Both the position numbers and the translations under genes were made by a program. Below are positions 36,151-45,659 of a stretch of 64,000 nucleotides of DNA, piece by piece. The DNA is from Kingdonia uniflora (Eukaryota; Streptophyta; Magnoliopsida; Ranunculales; Circaeasteraceae). The notes under the pieces are model-generated. The model did not search any database and was not told the DNA's origin. It saw nothing but the letters and a program-made list of their open reading frames with translations. Numbering within the stretch: the first letter of the stretch is position 1; each line of letters begins with the position of its first letter. The stretch covers positions 124,001 through 188,000 of the forward strand of contig JACGCM010001245.1 in assembly GCA_014058105.1 (NCBI GenBank), written 5' to 3'.

Positions 36151-36714
36151 TGTAATGGCCTAATTTCGTAGCTCGAAATAGCTCAAAATTAGATCTTACA
36201 CCAAATATACCTATGACAAGAATTAATGTAATGCAAAAAATGACACAGGTAATTTAGCGTAGAAAGCCTTTGAATAGGTAAAAATTATGACCTTGAGTTG
36301 AGGATTTAGTAACTGAAACTTTTATTGCTTGAGGCTAATATCTTATTACAAGTGATCTTTTGAACTATAAATACTTGATCTTAAAAGATAAAAATTCTTG
36401 CAGTCTTAGAATGTAAAATTTATGGTCCTATCTTCTCTGGTATTCATTCTTTTTATAGACCTCACTCTCAGTTCGATATCATGTAGAGGTACATTCTCCT
36501 AAAAATGGGGAAGGTTGCAGTTGAATGTGTAACTACTAGTTCGTGAGAGACAGGTATCTCTAACTTGTTCATATCTTCTACAAAGCTTGAGCCACATTCC
36601 TTATCAGTTCGTGGTTTTGGTGTCAATGCTAATTGTATACATCACGTATATAATGCGTGAGTCTGGTATTGAGGTAGTTCGAGTTTGGACTAGGTTGAGG
36701 GATAGGTCCCTACA
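36151..36714 (-). repeat. 3' LTR of element D
   Basis: 564 bp. On the plus strand it reads TGTAATGGCC...GGTCCCTACA, so on the minus strand it is TGTAGGGACC...GGCCATTACA. The U5 end matches LTR1 in reverse (TTACACCAAAT; CCTTTGAATAGGT). A minus-strand TATTTATAG lies near 36375. Confidence 0.8.
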
Positions 36715-36731
36715 ATCGCCCCCACGCAACT
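36715..36731 (-). other. polypurine tract, element D
   Basis: On the minus strand AGTTGCGTGGGGGCGAT stands directly before TGTAGGGACC of the LTR. This fits the plus-strand primer site seen before LTR2. Confidence 0.55.
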
Positions 36732-36971
36732 AAAGGCAGATGTGGCTTTAATTAAGAAAAAAAATCTGTAGAATGTTTGTGCTGGAAGTTGGAAAGGTAT
36801 ACTGTAGAATTTGACTGGATGAGGGCTTGTTATTTCTTTATTGAAGACTGCATTCTGGCATTTTAGGTATGGGAAAGGATTGATGTATTTAGCATTTGGG
36901 TTTCCCAGTAAAGGTAGTTCTTGAATGATGACTGCTTTGGAAATCCTTCCTTGCATTGAATACAGGTCTGA

Positions 36972-36979
36972 TATAAATA
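36972..36979 (+). promoter_or_regulatory. antisense TATA box before as0a (element D)
   Basis: TATAAATA in CTGATATAAATAGTATATG, about 120 bp before the first ATG of as0a. The context parallels B. Confidence 0.45.
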
Positions 36980-37098
36980 GTATATGCAATGTATCATCTG
37001 TCGTCGCTGTAAAAGTACTGTCTTTGTGAATATCTGGTAGTTCTGTGTGTCTTGATAATGGTGATGACCAGGCGTTAGGTATATGAAGATAGGATGAC

Positions 37099-37480
37099 AT
37101 GGAAAGTACAGAAGCTGCAGTTGCGCTTCATTGGTAACCAATCTCTAGAGATGCCCACTCTCATACCTGTGCCACCAACATACCATGGGATGATGGAGGA
37201 GAAAACAGTGGAGGTGACAGATGACTACTATCACATGTGGCGGTTCCGCTATCTTATTCTATTAGGGGAGTAGTGTCGGGTATGCCTACGTCTGCTTGCA
37301 GAGGATAAGATTGTGGAGGCAGATGTGGTAGCTGGTTTGCGTACTAGGAAGTACTGCCATTATCCTGTGGGGGATTGGGTTCTATAAAAGTAGAATCATT
37401 CTTCTTTCTCTTCCAATAAGAGGTGATGGGGTTAAGGAGGATGAATCAGTGGTGGCGGAGATGGAGATTGGAAAATTTTC
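37099..37480 (+). pseudogene. as0a: small antisense ORF (element D)
   Basis: Plus strand, antisense to D's pol. ATG at 37099 (MTWKVQKLQLRFIGNQSLE), then MPTLIPVPPTYHGMMEEKTV, DDYYHMWRFRYLILLGE-stop, and LRLLAEDKIVEADVVAGLR with YCHYPVGDWVL next. It aligns with B's as0a over about 70 residues. Two stops are present. Family unknown. Confidence 0.55.
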
Positions 37481-38157
37481 TTTGGTACAATCATGGCTCT
37501 TTGCTTGTAGGAGTATATTTTGCTGAAGGTTGGTTCAGGCTCTGTTACAACCCTCTTCTTATCTTTTCTTGCAGAAGTGTTTTAATATGAAGCAGTAATG
37601 AAAAACTAAAATGTAATATAACCTATAGATCGATATGTAGAAAAGCTTTGAAAAATTATTTTCTATAAAGTATTCTGTAAGTAATTGTCGAGCAAATGAA
37701 AAATATATTTTTACAGAAAGTCAATGTTTATAGATCGAATTAGAAATTAGTATGGTAAAGAAAAATAGATTGTGATGGACAAGTGTATCGAACTGAAGTA
37801 AAATCTACGTGATCGTGCTATAACAGATCGCCTCGTCCAATTATATATTCAAGCTGTTTATAGATATAAAATATGTAACTGAAATAATTTTGAGAGTTCG
37901 AGCATGAGTATACGGAATGCTGAGAACGAAGAATGTGAAATGTAGAGTTATTTTGGATGTATGTAAAATATTTGAGAGGTTTTGAAATATAGTTTGAAAA
38001 ATAGATGGTTGAAATGCAATGAGATCGTTCTGAAAGATAAGATCAAATAAAGTTCTAGCATGATTTTAGGGTTGTCAGTTATGGACAAGGGGAGGAAATT
38101 AGATTTTACTATATACGGAATGGGGGGAGGGGGGATTTGATGTTATCGTAATCTGTG

Positions 38158-38167
38158 TATATAAATA
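38158..38167 (+). promoter_or_regulatory. antisense TATA box before as0b (element D)
   Basis: TATATAAATA, 40 bp before ATG 38207. A G-rich stretch (38121-38134) lies about 25 bp upstream. Equivalent to B 22186-22193. Confidence 0.52.
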
Positions 38168-38206
38168 ATGTTTGAAATGTGATATAGGTAGGAGGAAGAA
38201 ATAAAA

Positions 38207-38560
38207 ATGGTGATGACTCGTTCTCAAAGAGCTCATCATACATCAGGTGGGCGCTTAACAATAAAGATTGTAGAAGTTTGCGAGAGGATTTTTGGGCAGT
38301 TAGGGTATGATACAAATTTGCCTGAATCTTCGATACAGTTTGATAGGTTAACTACAAGGGAAAGGGAGAACGAGGTTGGGCTTCATATGTATTTTGAGAT
38401 ATTTTATGAATTGGTATTGGAGACTGAAGCTCAAAAAGCTGCTATGAGGAAAATTACTCTGGAAGAAATAGCTGAGGAATATGAGAGGATTGCTCGGTGC
38501 GAACTGATTAAGTGTGGCGCTCCAGGGAATCTTGGATGTTTTACGTGTGATTATTTGTGA
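38207..38560 (+). CDS. as0b: antisense ORF, open in element D
   Basis: 117 codons without a stop: MVMTRSQRAHHTSGGRLTIK, VEVCERIFGQLGYDTNLPES, then MYFEIFYELVLETEAQKAAM and LEEIAEEYERIARCELIKC. The N-terminus and the EIAEEYERIAR-like helix match B's as0b. ATG 38207 has AAAA before it and a TATA box at -40. It may be spliced to as1 further down, as D's as1 head is not found. It is the only open antisense ORF of D with a clear promoter-like element. Function unknown. Confidence 0.5.
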   Translation: MVMTRSQRAHHTSGGRLTIKIVEVCERIFGQLGYDTNLPESSIQFDRLTTRERENEVGLHMYFEIFYELVLETEAQKAAMRKITLEEIAEEYERIARCELIKCGAPGNLGCFTCDYL

Positions 38561-38580
38561 GGGAGTGAACTGTGTTAGGT

Positions 38581-39529
38581 TGAATAACTATATTTTGAAT
38601 GGAGTGAGAATACTTCTTCCAAATTTGTTCCTGTTTTGTTATGAATGTTGTTTTAAACTTTAGATTTTGAAATGTTATAGCATTGGAAATGATGACAGCA
38701 GTTCTATAAGTAATAGAAATATGAGTAGAGAAATAAGATCATTTGTACTTTCTATCTTTTGTATAAGGGTAGAGAAAGTTTGATTGCGCGTGAGTTTAGT
38801 ATCATAATAAGTCTGGGAAGGTGTGATGGGGATTTGGGCAGGAAAGAAAGAGAAATATATTAAAATATAAGACTTGAGGGTAATGATGGAGTGGCGATTT
38901 TACCGAAAATGTACAAAACGTCTAACATGAATAGTGAAAGGGACGCTTTGGCATCTAAACTGAGGGTGGCTCGTGTGAGCCTCAATAACTGCCAGCAGTT
39001 AGAGAGAAAAAGTATAAATACCTTTTCTTCTTCTTTATTTAAGCGTTTATCAACACACAGAGAAATGAAAAATAAGAGAAAGAGAGAAAATAAATTGAGT
39101 TCTTGAGATTCTAGAGAGAGAGTTAACGAGTGTAAGCATCGCAACCGGAGGTAAAAAATTATTATTGTTTTGGAGGCAGATCAGAGACCTTTGTTGCATA
39201 GTACCGTAGTGTCAGAGGGATTGTGTACTCTGGACTCTTATTAAAATATTGAAGGTTAGTGGTTTTGATTGATTTGGCTGATTTGTGCTTGCTATATAAA
39301 GTAATCGTTTGATGTGAAGAATACTATATTTGTATTTATTTAAAATTTGAGAAGTTTGATATTTTTAGTAAACATTTGAAAAAATTTCTTTGCATGGAAA
39401 AGTATGTATGTATGTATATGATATATGCATGTGTAAAACTATAGACAAAAAATATAATAATAGAGAAAATATATTGAATACCTGGACTTGTATGTAGGTA
39501 AAGGTGTGAAAAGGCTCTGTTATAGAAAT
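38581..39529. other. D spacer, no gene supported
   Basis: AT-rich, between as0b and the inserted L1. It may hold an intron or the lost as1 head. Short open frames here show no similarity to other copies. Confidence 0.4.
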
Positions 39530-39535
39530 AAGCCT

Positions 39536-40924
39536 CATTTTTTTTTTTGCAAAAAATATGAATTTATAAAAGCCAAAGTGAACAAACAAAGAAGGGAAGG
39601 CAAAGCCAACTCCCAAAGAAAATTATATGCTAAGAAACTCTAAAATAGTCAACCAAAGGTTCTTTAATCTTAGTAAGGAAACTTGGAGATCCCATAAAGT
39701 CTTCCTTTTCATAACACGGTAACGAACACCCTTCCTTGGCAACTTGATCGGCTAAAAAATTCCCTTCCTTCCAGGTGGATGAGATGCGAATGGCAATAAA
39801 TTTGTTTTTCATGCCTACCCACTTTGTTCGATGCTTCCACGACACTTCCTTAGCGTTAAATGAAATCACAGCAGCGGAAGGGTATGCTTCAATCCAAACC
39901 TTCTTCCAACCCCTTTCAATAGCTCAACTCAGTGCCTCTATAATAGCAAAACACTCAGCTTCAAGACTATTCATAATTCCTATTCCTTTAGTTCTAACTC
40001 CCAAGACATCCCCCGTATAAGTTATAGCAATCACCCCCAAACCAGCCTTGCCAGAGTTTCCCATTGTGTAGCTATCACAATTTAGTTTAATCTCTTCGTA
40101 CCAAGGAAGAATCTATCTGCAGTTCTTGATACATGGAGCTGGCCTAGCTCTTATAGACACTCTCAACTTCAAGATGATCTGCAAATCAGTCACAATATTA
40201 TGCATACTGCTTTGAGACAAACAAGAAGATTCTTTGACTAGAGTCAGCAACGTCACCTTGATCTTATTGATGTTTACCTTCTTTTCGTTGAATATCGCTG
40301 CATTCCTTGAAAGCCAAATCAGATGGGCAAGATTAATCACCGCGCTTCTCCACAGGTCTTTAACATACGTACTCAGATTATCTCCCATCCCGAGAGCTTC
40401 TTTCATAGACTGGTGGCAACTATTAAACAAGAAAATATCTAGAATCCAGCTCCAAATGGGAACCACTGCCACATTCCCAGAACAGGTGGTTAACTGATTC
40501 AGGTTCCACAAGATAGAGAAAGCATTTAGAAGGGAAGGAGAGTCCTCGTCGACGAAGATTATTGTCAGTTGCAAACACGTTATGACACACTCTCCATAAG
40601 AAGATTCTAGATTTTGGGTGCAAAGAGTTACATTTTAAGAGATTAGCCCACCATATATTGGGTCTAGTATTTCTGATGGCTTCCATAACGCTCTGAACCA
40701 AGAAATTACCTTGTGAGTTGTGTCTCCAAACCTTTTTGTCGATCATATTACAGTTAACATCCAAGTTGTTTAAATCGATTCCATAATCAACAATGAATTT
40801 AGCAACCACAGTAGGAGCACACCAGCCATTATTATTAATTATAGCATCCATCTTAGTTGTGCAATAGCCCCAGAGCTCCGGGTCAACCTCAACAGAGTTT
40901 TTAAGAGAAATAGGCCTAATCCTC
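39536..40924 (-). mobile_element. 5'-truncated L1 LINE inside element D
   Basis: Minus strand, zf-RVT segment then RNase H. VWRHNSQGNFLVQSVMEAIR, PKSRIFLWRVCHNVFATDNN and SVNHLFWECGSG are typical of the zf-RVT part. RNase H follows (ISSTWKEGNFLADQVAKEGC) and ends in LTKIKEPLVDYFRVS-stop. A poly(A) tail of 11 is seen as T11 at 39538-39548. AAGCCT flanks both sides (39530-39535 and 40925-40930), a possible short target duplication. It is related to the larger L1 (same C-terminal block) but from another copy. Confidence 0.85.
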
Positions 40925-40939
40925 AAGCCTATTCTTGAT

Positions 40940-41756
40940 ATGGAGAGTTCAACCTCTGGTCATTTGATCAAGCTTGTATATGTTGAGTATGATAATGTAG
41001 ATATTGTTAGGGGCAACCTAAGAACGGAGAGCCGTGGCATTGTAGAGGTAGATTCAGAGGGGAAGGACGTAGTAGAATTTCCAGATTTCCCTTGTAATCT
41101 CATATCCTACCCTGTAGATTCAGATGCATTTAAGGAGTTCTATAAAATAAAAGGTAGTTTAGGTGGTAGATGGGGTAATATTATAAAACACTCTAGGAGG
41201 TCATTTAGGGGATGTACTATTCCAAATGGGGAATAATATTTTTTCTTGTTGCCTAACTTAGAACAAGAGAAAGTTGACAGGGGAGTAGAGGAGTCAATTT
41301 CTTTTTGTACTGCAATGGGGGTGTCTAAAGTGATCTGGATAGGGACTTTTGTGTTATCTGTCTCAGTTGGAATTTGGACTGATGGTGCCTCTTAGTAATC
41401 TTGCTAAAGGTATTTTGAATACCATAGAGGCTTGTCCTGCCCAACTGAATGGCAATATGTGGAAAGTGATAAATGTTTGTTTCAACCTAAATAGATTATG
41501 GTTTGAAATGAGGTGGAGAGGAGAATAACTCTTATAGCTGTTTTGTAGTATTCAAGAGCTCGAAATAAGCAGATCAAAATGAGCTAACAGTAGCTCAAAA
41601 AAAGTATAGAAGTCCCAAGCAAAAAGATAGATGACAGGAACTGGAGCTGGAAGGAGGGCTGCAACGGACGGTGATGAATGTCATGTATTACTGAAGGCTA
41701 CACCAATGTATTTGAAGGAAGGTTTTTTTTTGGGGTGGGACGTCGAGCAAGCTAGT
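40940..41756 (+). pseudogene. as1: antisense core ORF (element D)
   Basis: Starts MESSTSGHLIKLVYVEYDN, then CNLISYPVDSDAFKEFYKIK and GSLGGRWGNIIKHSRRSFRG, which aligns with the FIYP...KKFLKHKRKLQRE...WYRAY block of A and B. After a stop it continues with LLPNLEQEKVDRGVEESISF. The first part of the gene probably lay upstream and was displaced by the L1. Later parts are degraded. The ORF order relative to as2 is as in the other copies. Confidence 0.5.
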
Positions 41757-41762
41757 TCAAAG

Positions 41763-42519
41763 ATACTCTAAAAGGAAGATTGTGAAGGTTGGCTCAACCT
41801 CGGTTACTACAGTGAGGGGAGAGGTTGAGATAAGTGCGAAGAAGAGGAAGGTAGATGTTCCTGATGTAGTGAGCAAGGTGAAAGAGGCGGAGAGTGGTCC
41901 TACTGTGGAGGACGAGCTGCTAACTGTAAAGAACAAGCTGAGGGCTGCAACTCGAGTAGGTGCTGTGAAGTTAAACACGTCTGCGTAGTTGGAACTGTAT
42001 ATGGTAAGTTTAAATTCTTCGTATGATTTAAATTTTGTGTAACTTGTGAACTGAAATGCCATTTTGTTTTAAGTTGCCTTTGAGCTAAAATATGTCCTTA
42101 TGTTGATTGGCAGGCTACTCGCGCTCAGAAGGGCATTTATCTTGGGATCAAGGATGGGAGGGGTGAGATCGAGAAGAGAGTGACTCAACTTGAGGCTCAT
42201 TTAGCTTTGGAAAAGGGGCTTTCGATCTCTGCGAAGGATTCGCACCAGGTGATGATACTCGACCTCGCAGAAGAGGTGAAGAAGAATGTTGAGGAAGTTA
42301 CAGCTGCTCGCGACAGCCTTGGACAAAAGCTCCTCAAAATTGGATATTCTGTGGCTGATCTCGAAGCTATCATAGAGGGGTGGTATGTTAAAGTGACCGA
42401 AGTTGAAGATGAGCCCGATACTGGTGGCGGCTCTCCCCAAGGTGTTATTACAGGGTTGAATGCGGTATCTTCTAAAGCTAATATAGAGAACCGCAGAGGA
42501 GTTGAAGAAAATGTAGAGT
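41763..42519 (+). pseudogene. as2: antisense gene, exons 1 and 2 (element D)
   Basis: Exon 1 is Ser/Lys-rich and includes SAKKRKVDVPDVVSKVKEAE, a classic-looking basic nuclear signal (KKRKV). The intron is 42004-42113 (GTAAGT...GATTGGCAG), equal in position to intron 1 of A, B and C. Exon 2 is helical (LGIKDGRGEIEKRVTQLEAH; ARDSLGQKLLKIGYSVADLE) and ends near 42519 at AATGTAGAG, matching the donor of intron 2 in A. The large helical exon of A, B and C is missing downstream; only a short piece (42629-42780) resembles it. Confidence 0.55.
42004..42113 (+). other. intron 1 of as2 (element D)
   Basis: 110 bp, exon ...TATATG, donor GTAAGT, acceptor TTGATTGGCAG. It is in the same place as in A, B and C although the exon sequences have strongly diverged. 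Confidence 0.68.
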
Positions 42520-43075
42520 AAAAACTTTTGGAAATTTGTTTTTGTGAGCTGAAAACTGTTATTGTATGGTAGATTTTTGGAGGATAAATTCGTAGTTGTC
42601 TAAGAGATATTGTAAATATTGATTTATAGGAACTTAATGGTATACGCCTCAAAATTGAGGAATTAGAGAAAGAGCTTGCTAAGGAGTAAAATGCCTCAGC
42701 AACTCTGTTGACTTCGCAAACAGAGCTACAAGTTAAAAAATAGCTTGAAATATCTGACTTGTAGGCTTTGCCACTCTAGAGCTACAAAGTAATGTTAGAA
42801 GGCGGATGAAAATCATAATTAACAAAAGTAATCCAAGTATAATTATACCATTTTGGAGTGTTAAAAAATGAGAGCATAAAAAATGTGTACCTTGAAATAG
42901 GATGAGATGTAGATATTATTGTCATTAGTGTGAGATAACTTCGTAACTTGAGGGCGAAGTATAATCCCATTTTGTTAGCTTGTGAGAAACTAAAATCTAT
43001 TTGAATTGTGTAAAGCTAACTGTAGTTTATTGATCGTATTTGTGAAGTATTGTTGATTCGAACTTATTTATGCAG
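42520..43075. other. degenerate as2/as3 spacer (element D)
   Basis: An acceptor-like TTTATAG at about 42628 is followed by a short helical piece (LRLKIEELEKELAKE), then AT-rich DNA up to the TTATGCAG acceptor at 43073-43075. The long as2 exon of the other copies is not found. Confidence 0.4.
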
Positions 43076-44288
43076 GCCGAGTTAGAAATTGTTCGCTCAG
43101 GTGAAAAATAAATACTTCAATACAATCATGACTTTGTGGCTGAATTTGATAGGATTTAGGCTACAAATTGTAAGGGGAGCTCATGGGTATACAGAGCGAA
43201 GTGGTGAAGCTAAATAGTATGATAGACTTGTTGATGGTGAAAGGTAAATAAGTGGATGTTGTTAAATAGCATGCCAGATCATTAGAGGCGGTAGATAAAG
43301 AGCTGCGGGATAATGTGGCCAGTATAAAGGGTCAAGTGGACAGGAAAGAAAGCAAACTTGTGAAGGTGCGAGTTGATTTAACAAAATCCAAAAGTGTGGT
43401 TGAGCAGTTAAGTGAGGCCGTGCAAGGTAAAGATTTTGACCTTCGGGTCACCCAAAATTGATGTGACAAACTAAATGAGCGAGTTGTAAGGCTGAAGGAA
43501 GACTTGGCCAGTTCGCGTGGTAAGAAGGCCGAGGCTGGAGAGCGTTCAAAGAATAAAAAGAATGATGCCAAGGTCTCGACTGCAAGGGTGATATTGTTAA
43601 GGCATTAGTTCAAATTAAAGAGTTGTAGGGAAATCTAGTTTTCGCTCGAGCTGCTGTAAAGAAAGCGAACGAACGAACTAGAGAGAGTAATTATAAGTTA
43701 GAGAATGCTCTTCATAGAGAGCAAGAGTTACAGGTAGCTATTAAAAGGAAGGATGAGCTGCTTAATAAATCTCGTACTGGGGGAGGTGATGTAAACGAGT
43801 TAGAGTTGGCAACACTTCGTAGTGAAGTAGAGGAGCTAAGAACGCAAAATCGTTCTGAGCAGGAGAGGGTGGTGGTGTTGATAGTAAAGTTAACCAAGGT
43901 GATATTGAGGTTAGAAGAACGCTTAGGGCAGGCAGACTCCCATTATGCGAAGTTGGATAAATATTATAAGTTACTGAAAGTATAATTTGCTGAGTTGGCC
44001 ATGCCAAACCGAAGTAGGATATCCCTAGATGAGATACACTCGAGAGAAATATTGGCGGTCATCGCCTATTTTGGGAAAGATATAAAGAGGCTTGATCTTG
44101 AAAGGGATACCTTACATGACTGTATGGTATTCAGAGGCTATATATTTAATGCTGATATAAATCGAGGAAATTGTTTGAATGCCATGGAAACTGAGCTAGT
44201 TTCCCGACTTACGAAACTAGTAGAGCAAGGAAGGAATATTGTAACTGCTCGAGCTCCAGAGTTTATGGCTGCACGACCTCCTTCGTAG
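43076..44288 (+). pseudogene. as3: antisense coiled-coil ORF (element D)
   Basis: Begins after TTATGCAG with AELEIVRSGE, then long heptad-rich stretches (VDRKESKLVKVRVDLTKSKS; NELELATLRSEVEELRTQNR). It ends with LDEIHSREILAVIAYFGKDI, LVSRLTKLVEQGRNIVTARA and PEFMAARPPS-stop at 44288. The end aligns with the C-terminus of as3 in A and C (VTGRMPELM; VMGRFPEFM). Several stops, mostly in the first half. Confidence 0.58.
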
Positions 44289-44364
44289 GGGAAAGCGCGG
44301 CTAACCTCCCATAAGAAAAAACCTGTAAAAGTATTTTGTGTATTCTGTATTTGTAGACATATAG

Positions 44365-44575
44365 AGAGATAAAAGCTAGCTTTATCTTTGCTTTATCTTG
44401 TATCTGATAGATAATAGAGATCATTGATTGAAAACTAGTATTACCTTTGTTTTAATCGTTGATATATGTATAGATGGGCGATTGAAAGCTAGTATTACCT
44501 TTGCTTTAATCTTTGTATAGATGGGTCGATTAAAAGCTAGAATTACATTTGCTTTAATCTTTGAGATTTAGTAGA
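44365..44575. repeat. tandem repeats after pol (element D)
   Basis: Four units of about 47-60 bp with the core GAAAGCTAGTATTACCTTTG and CTTTAATC. Same place as the 44-bp arrays of A, B and C, between as3 and the pol end, but the sequence is unrelated. Confidence 0.75.
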
Positions 44576-44718
44576 TTCTACATGTATGTTGAGAGTAATG
44601 TGGGAAAAAATTTAAAAGTTTTCATTTAGTAGAAAAGAATGTACACTGTTAGAGATTGAAATCTCACTTTTGGAATATAAAGAACGAAAATAGAGTAATC
44701 TGTAGGAGAACTAGGGAT

Positions 44719-45651
44719 TTAGCGATAATATCGTTTCAATCTCCTAGTATTCCAAGGATTTGGTATGCGGTCGCCTTTCTCTGTAATGAGGTAGTATGAT
44801 CCAAGGCCTGTGCGGCCAATGATGAGGAAATGACCTTCCTAATTTTTTGTGAGCTTCCCAGCATGTAACTCCTTTATGCTCTGTGGGATATTTCTGAGGA
44901 CGAGATCGTCAATTTAGAACTCACGGCTTCGAACTCTTCTGTTGTACGAGCTGGCTAGCATATGATGATATCGACCTAGGTTGGCAATAACTCGAGCTCT
45001 GGTCACATCAATCCAGTTCATATTGCAGGCTGACTCAAACTTATTTTCTTTGTCTGTTAGCTCGTAATCTTTCACAGGATGGTGGTATTCTGTGAAAATG
45101 ATGGCTTCAGTGCCGTAAGCCAAGAAGAAGAGGGAATGGCTAGTTGATTGTCTTGGTGTAGTATGGTATGCCCATAAGACATGAGGAAGCTCCCGTATCC
45201 AATTTTCTTTCTTTTGCGATTGAATTCGTTTCTTGTGTCCATTCACTATTGTTTTGTTGGTAATTTTGGTTTGTTCATTTTCTTGCGGGTAGTATGGATT
45301 GGATGGGAAATGAATGTTGTTATACTTGGTGAGGAAAGCCATGACCTTTTATCTAACAAACTGTGGCCCGTTATCGATCCGAATCAAGTAGGGGCATCCG
45401 AACCGTGTGATAATATGTTCCTAGATAAAAGAGATGAGCTCTTCTTCTCTAGTTCGGCAAAGAGAAACTACTTCCACCCATTTTGTAAAGTAATCTATCG
45501 CCACGAGTAAGAAACGTCAGTTACGCATTCCTGGGCAGAATACTCCTTGTGTAATTGTTTTATTTGCAAATGACCGATCTGCGGCATGGGAGCCATAAGT
45601 TCCTTCATGTAATTCTTTGAGTATTCAATCAGCTTTCTTCTTGGAGAGGCA
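44719..45651 (-). pseudogene. integrase, 3' part (element D)
   Basis: Minus strand. It shows LHEGTYGSHAADRSFAN (zinc-domain end), then AIDYFTKWVEVVSLCRTREE, LIRIDNGPQFV, FPSNPYYPQENEQTKITN, NWIRELPHVLWAYHTTPRQS and CNMNWIDVTRARVIANLGRY, and ends WNTRRLKRYYR-stop at 44719. The first two catalytic Asp and the Glu region are visible. About 60 codons between CPGMRN and the first Asp are missing compared with B. The upstream side is cut by the hAT at 45660. Confidence 0.87.
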
Positions 45652-45659
45652 ATTGAGAT

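Larger units (their letters stand above)
36151..45659 (-). mobile_element. Tat-like Ty3/gypsy element D, reverse orientation, truncated
   Basis: Read on the minus strand from high to low coordinates: integrase part (45651-44719), tandem repeats (44575-44365), antisense genes as3 to as0a (plus strand, 44288 down to 37099), polypurine tract, and 3' LTR (36714-36151). The layout equals that of A, B and C, but the sequence is well diverged and the tandem repeat unit differs. The pol 5' part, gag and the 5' LTR are missing beyond the hAT junction. A 5'-truncated L1 sits inside. Confidence 0.85.

Noticed and set aside
42197..42652. 151-codon minus-strand Ser-rich frame in element D
   Set aside because: Antisense to as2 exon 2, which has conserved splice sites and helical content on the plus strand.
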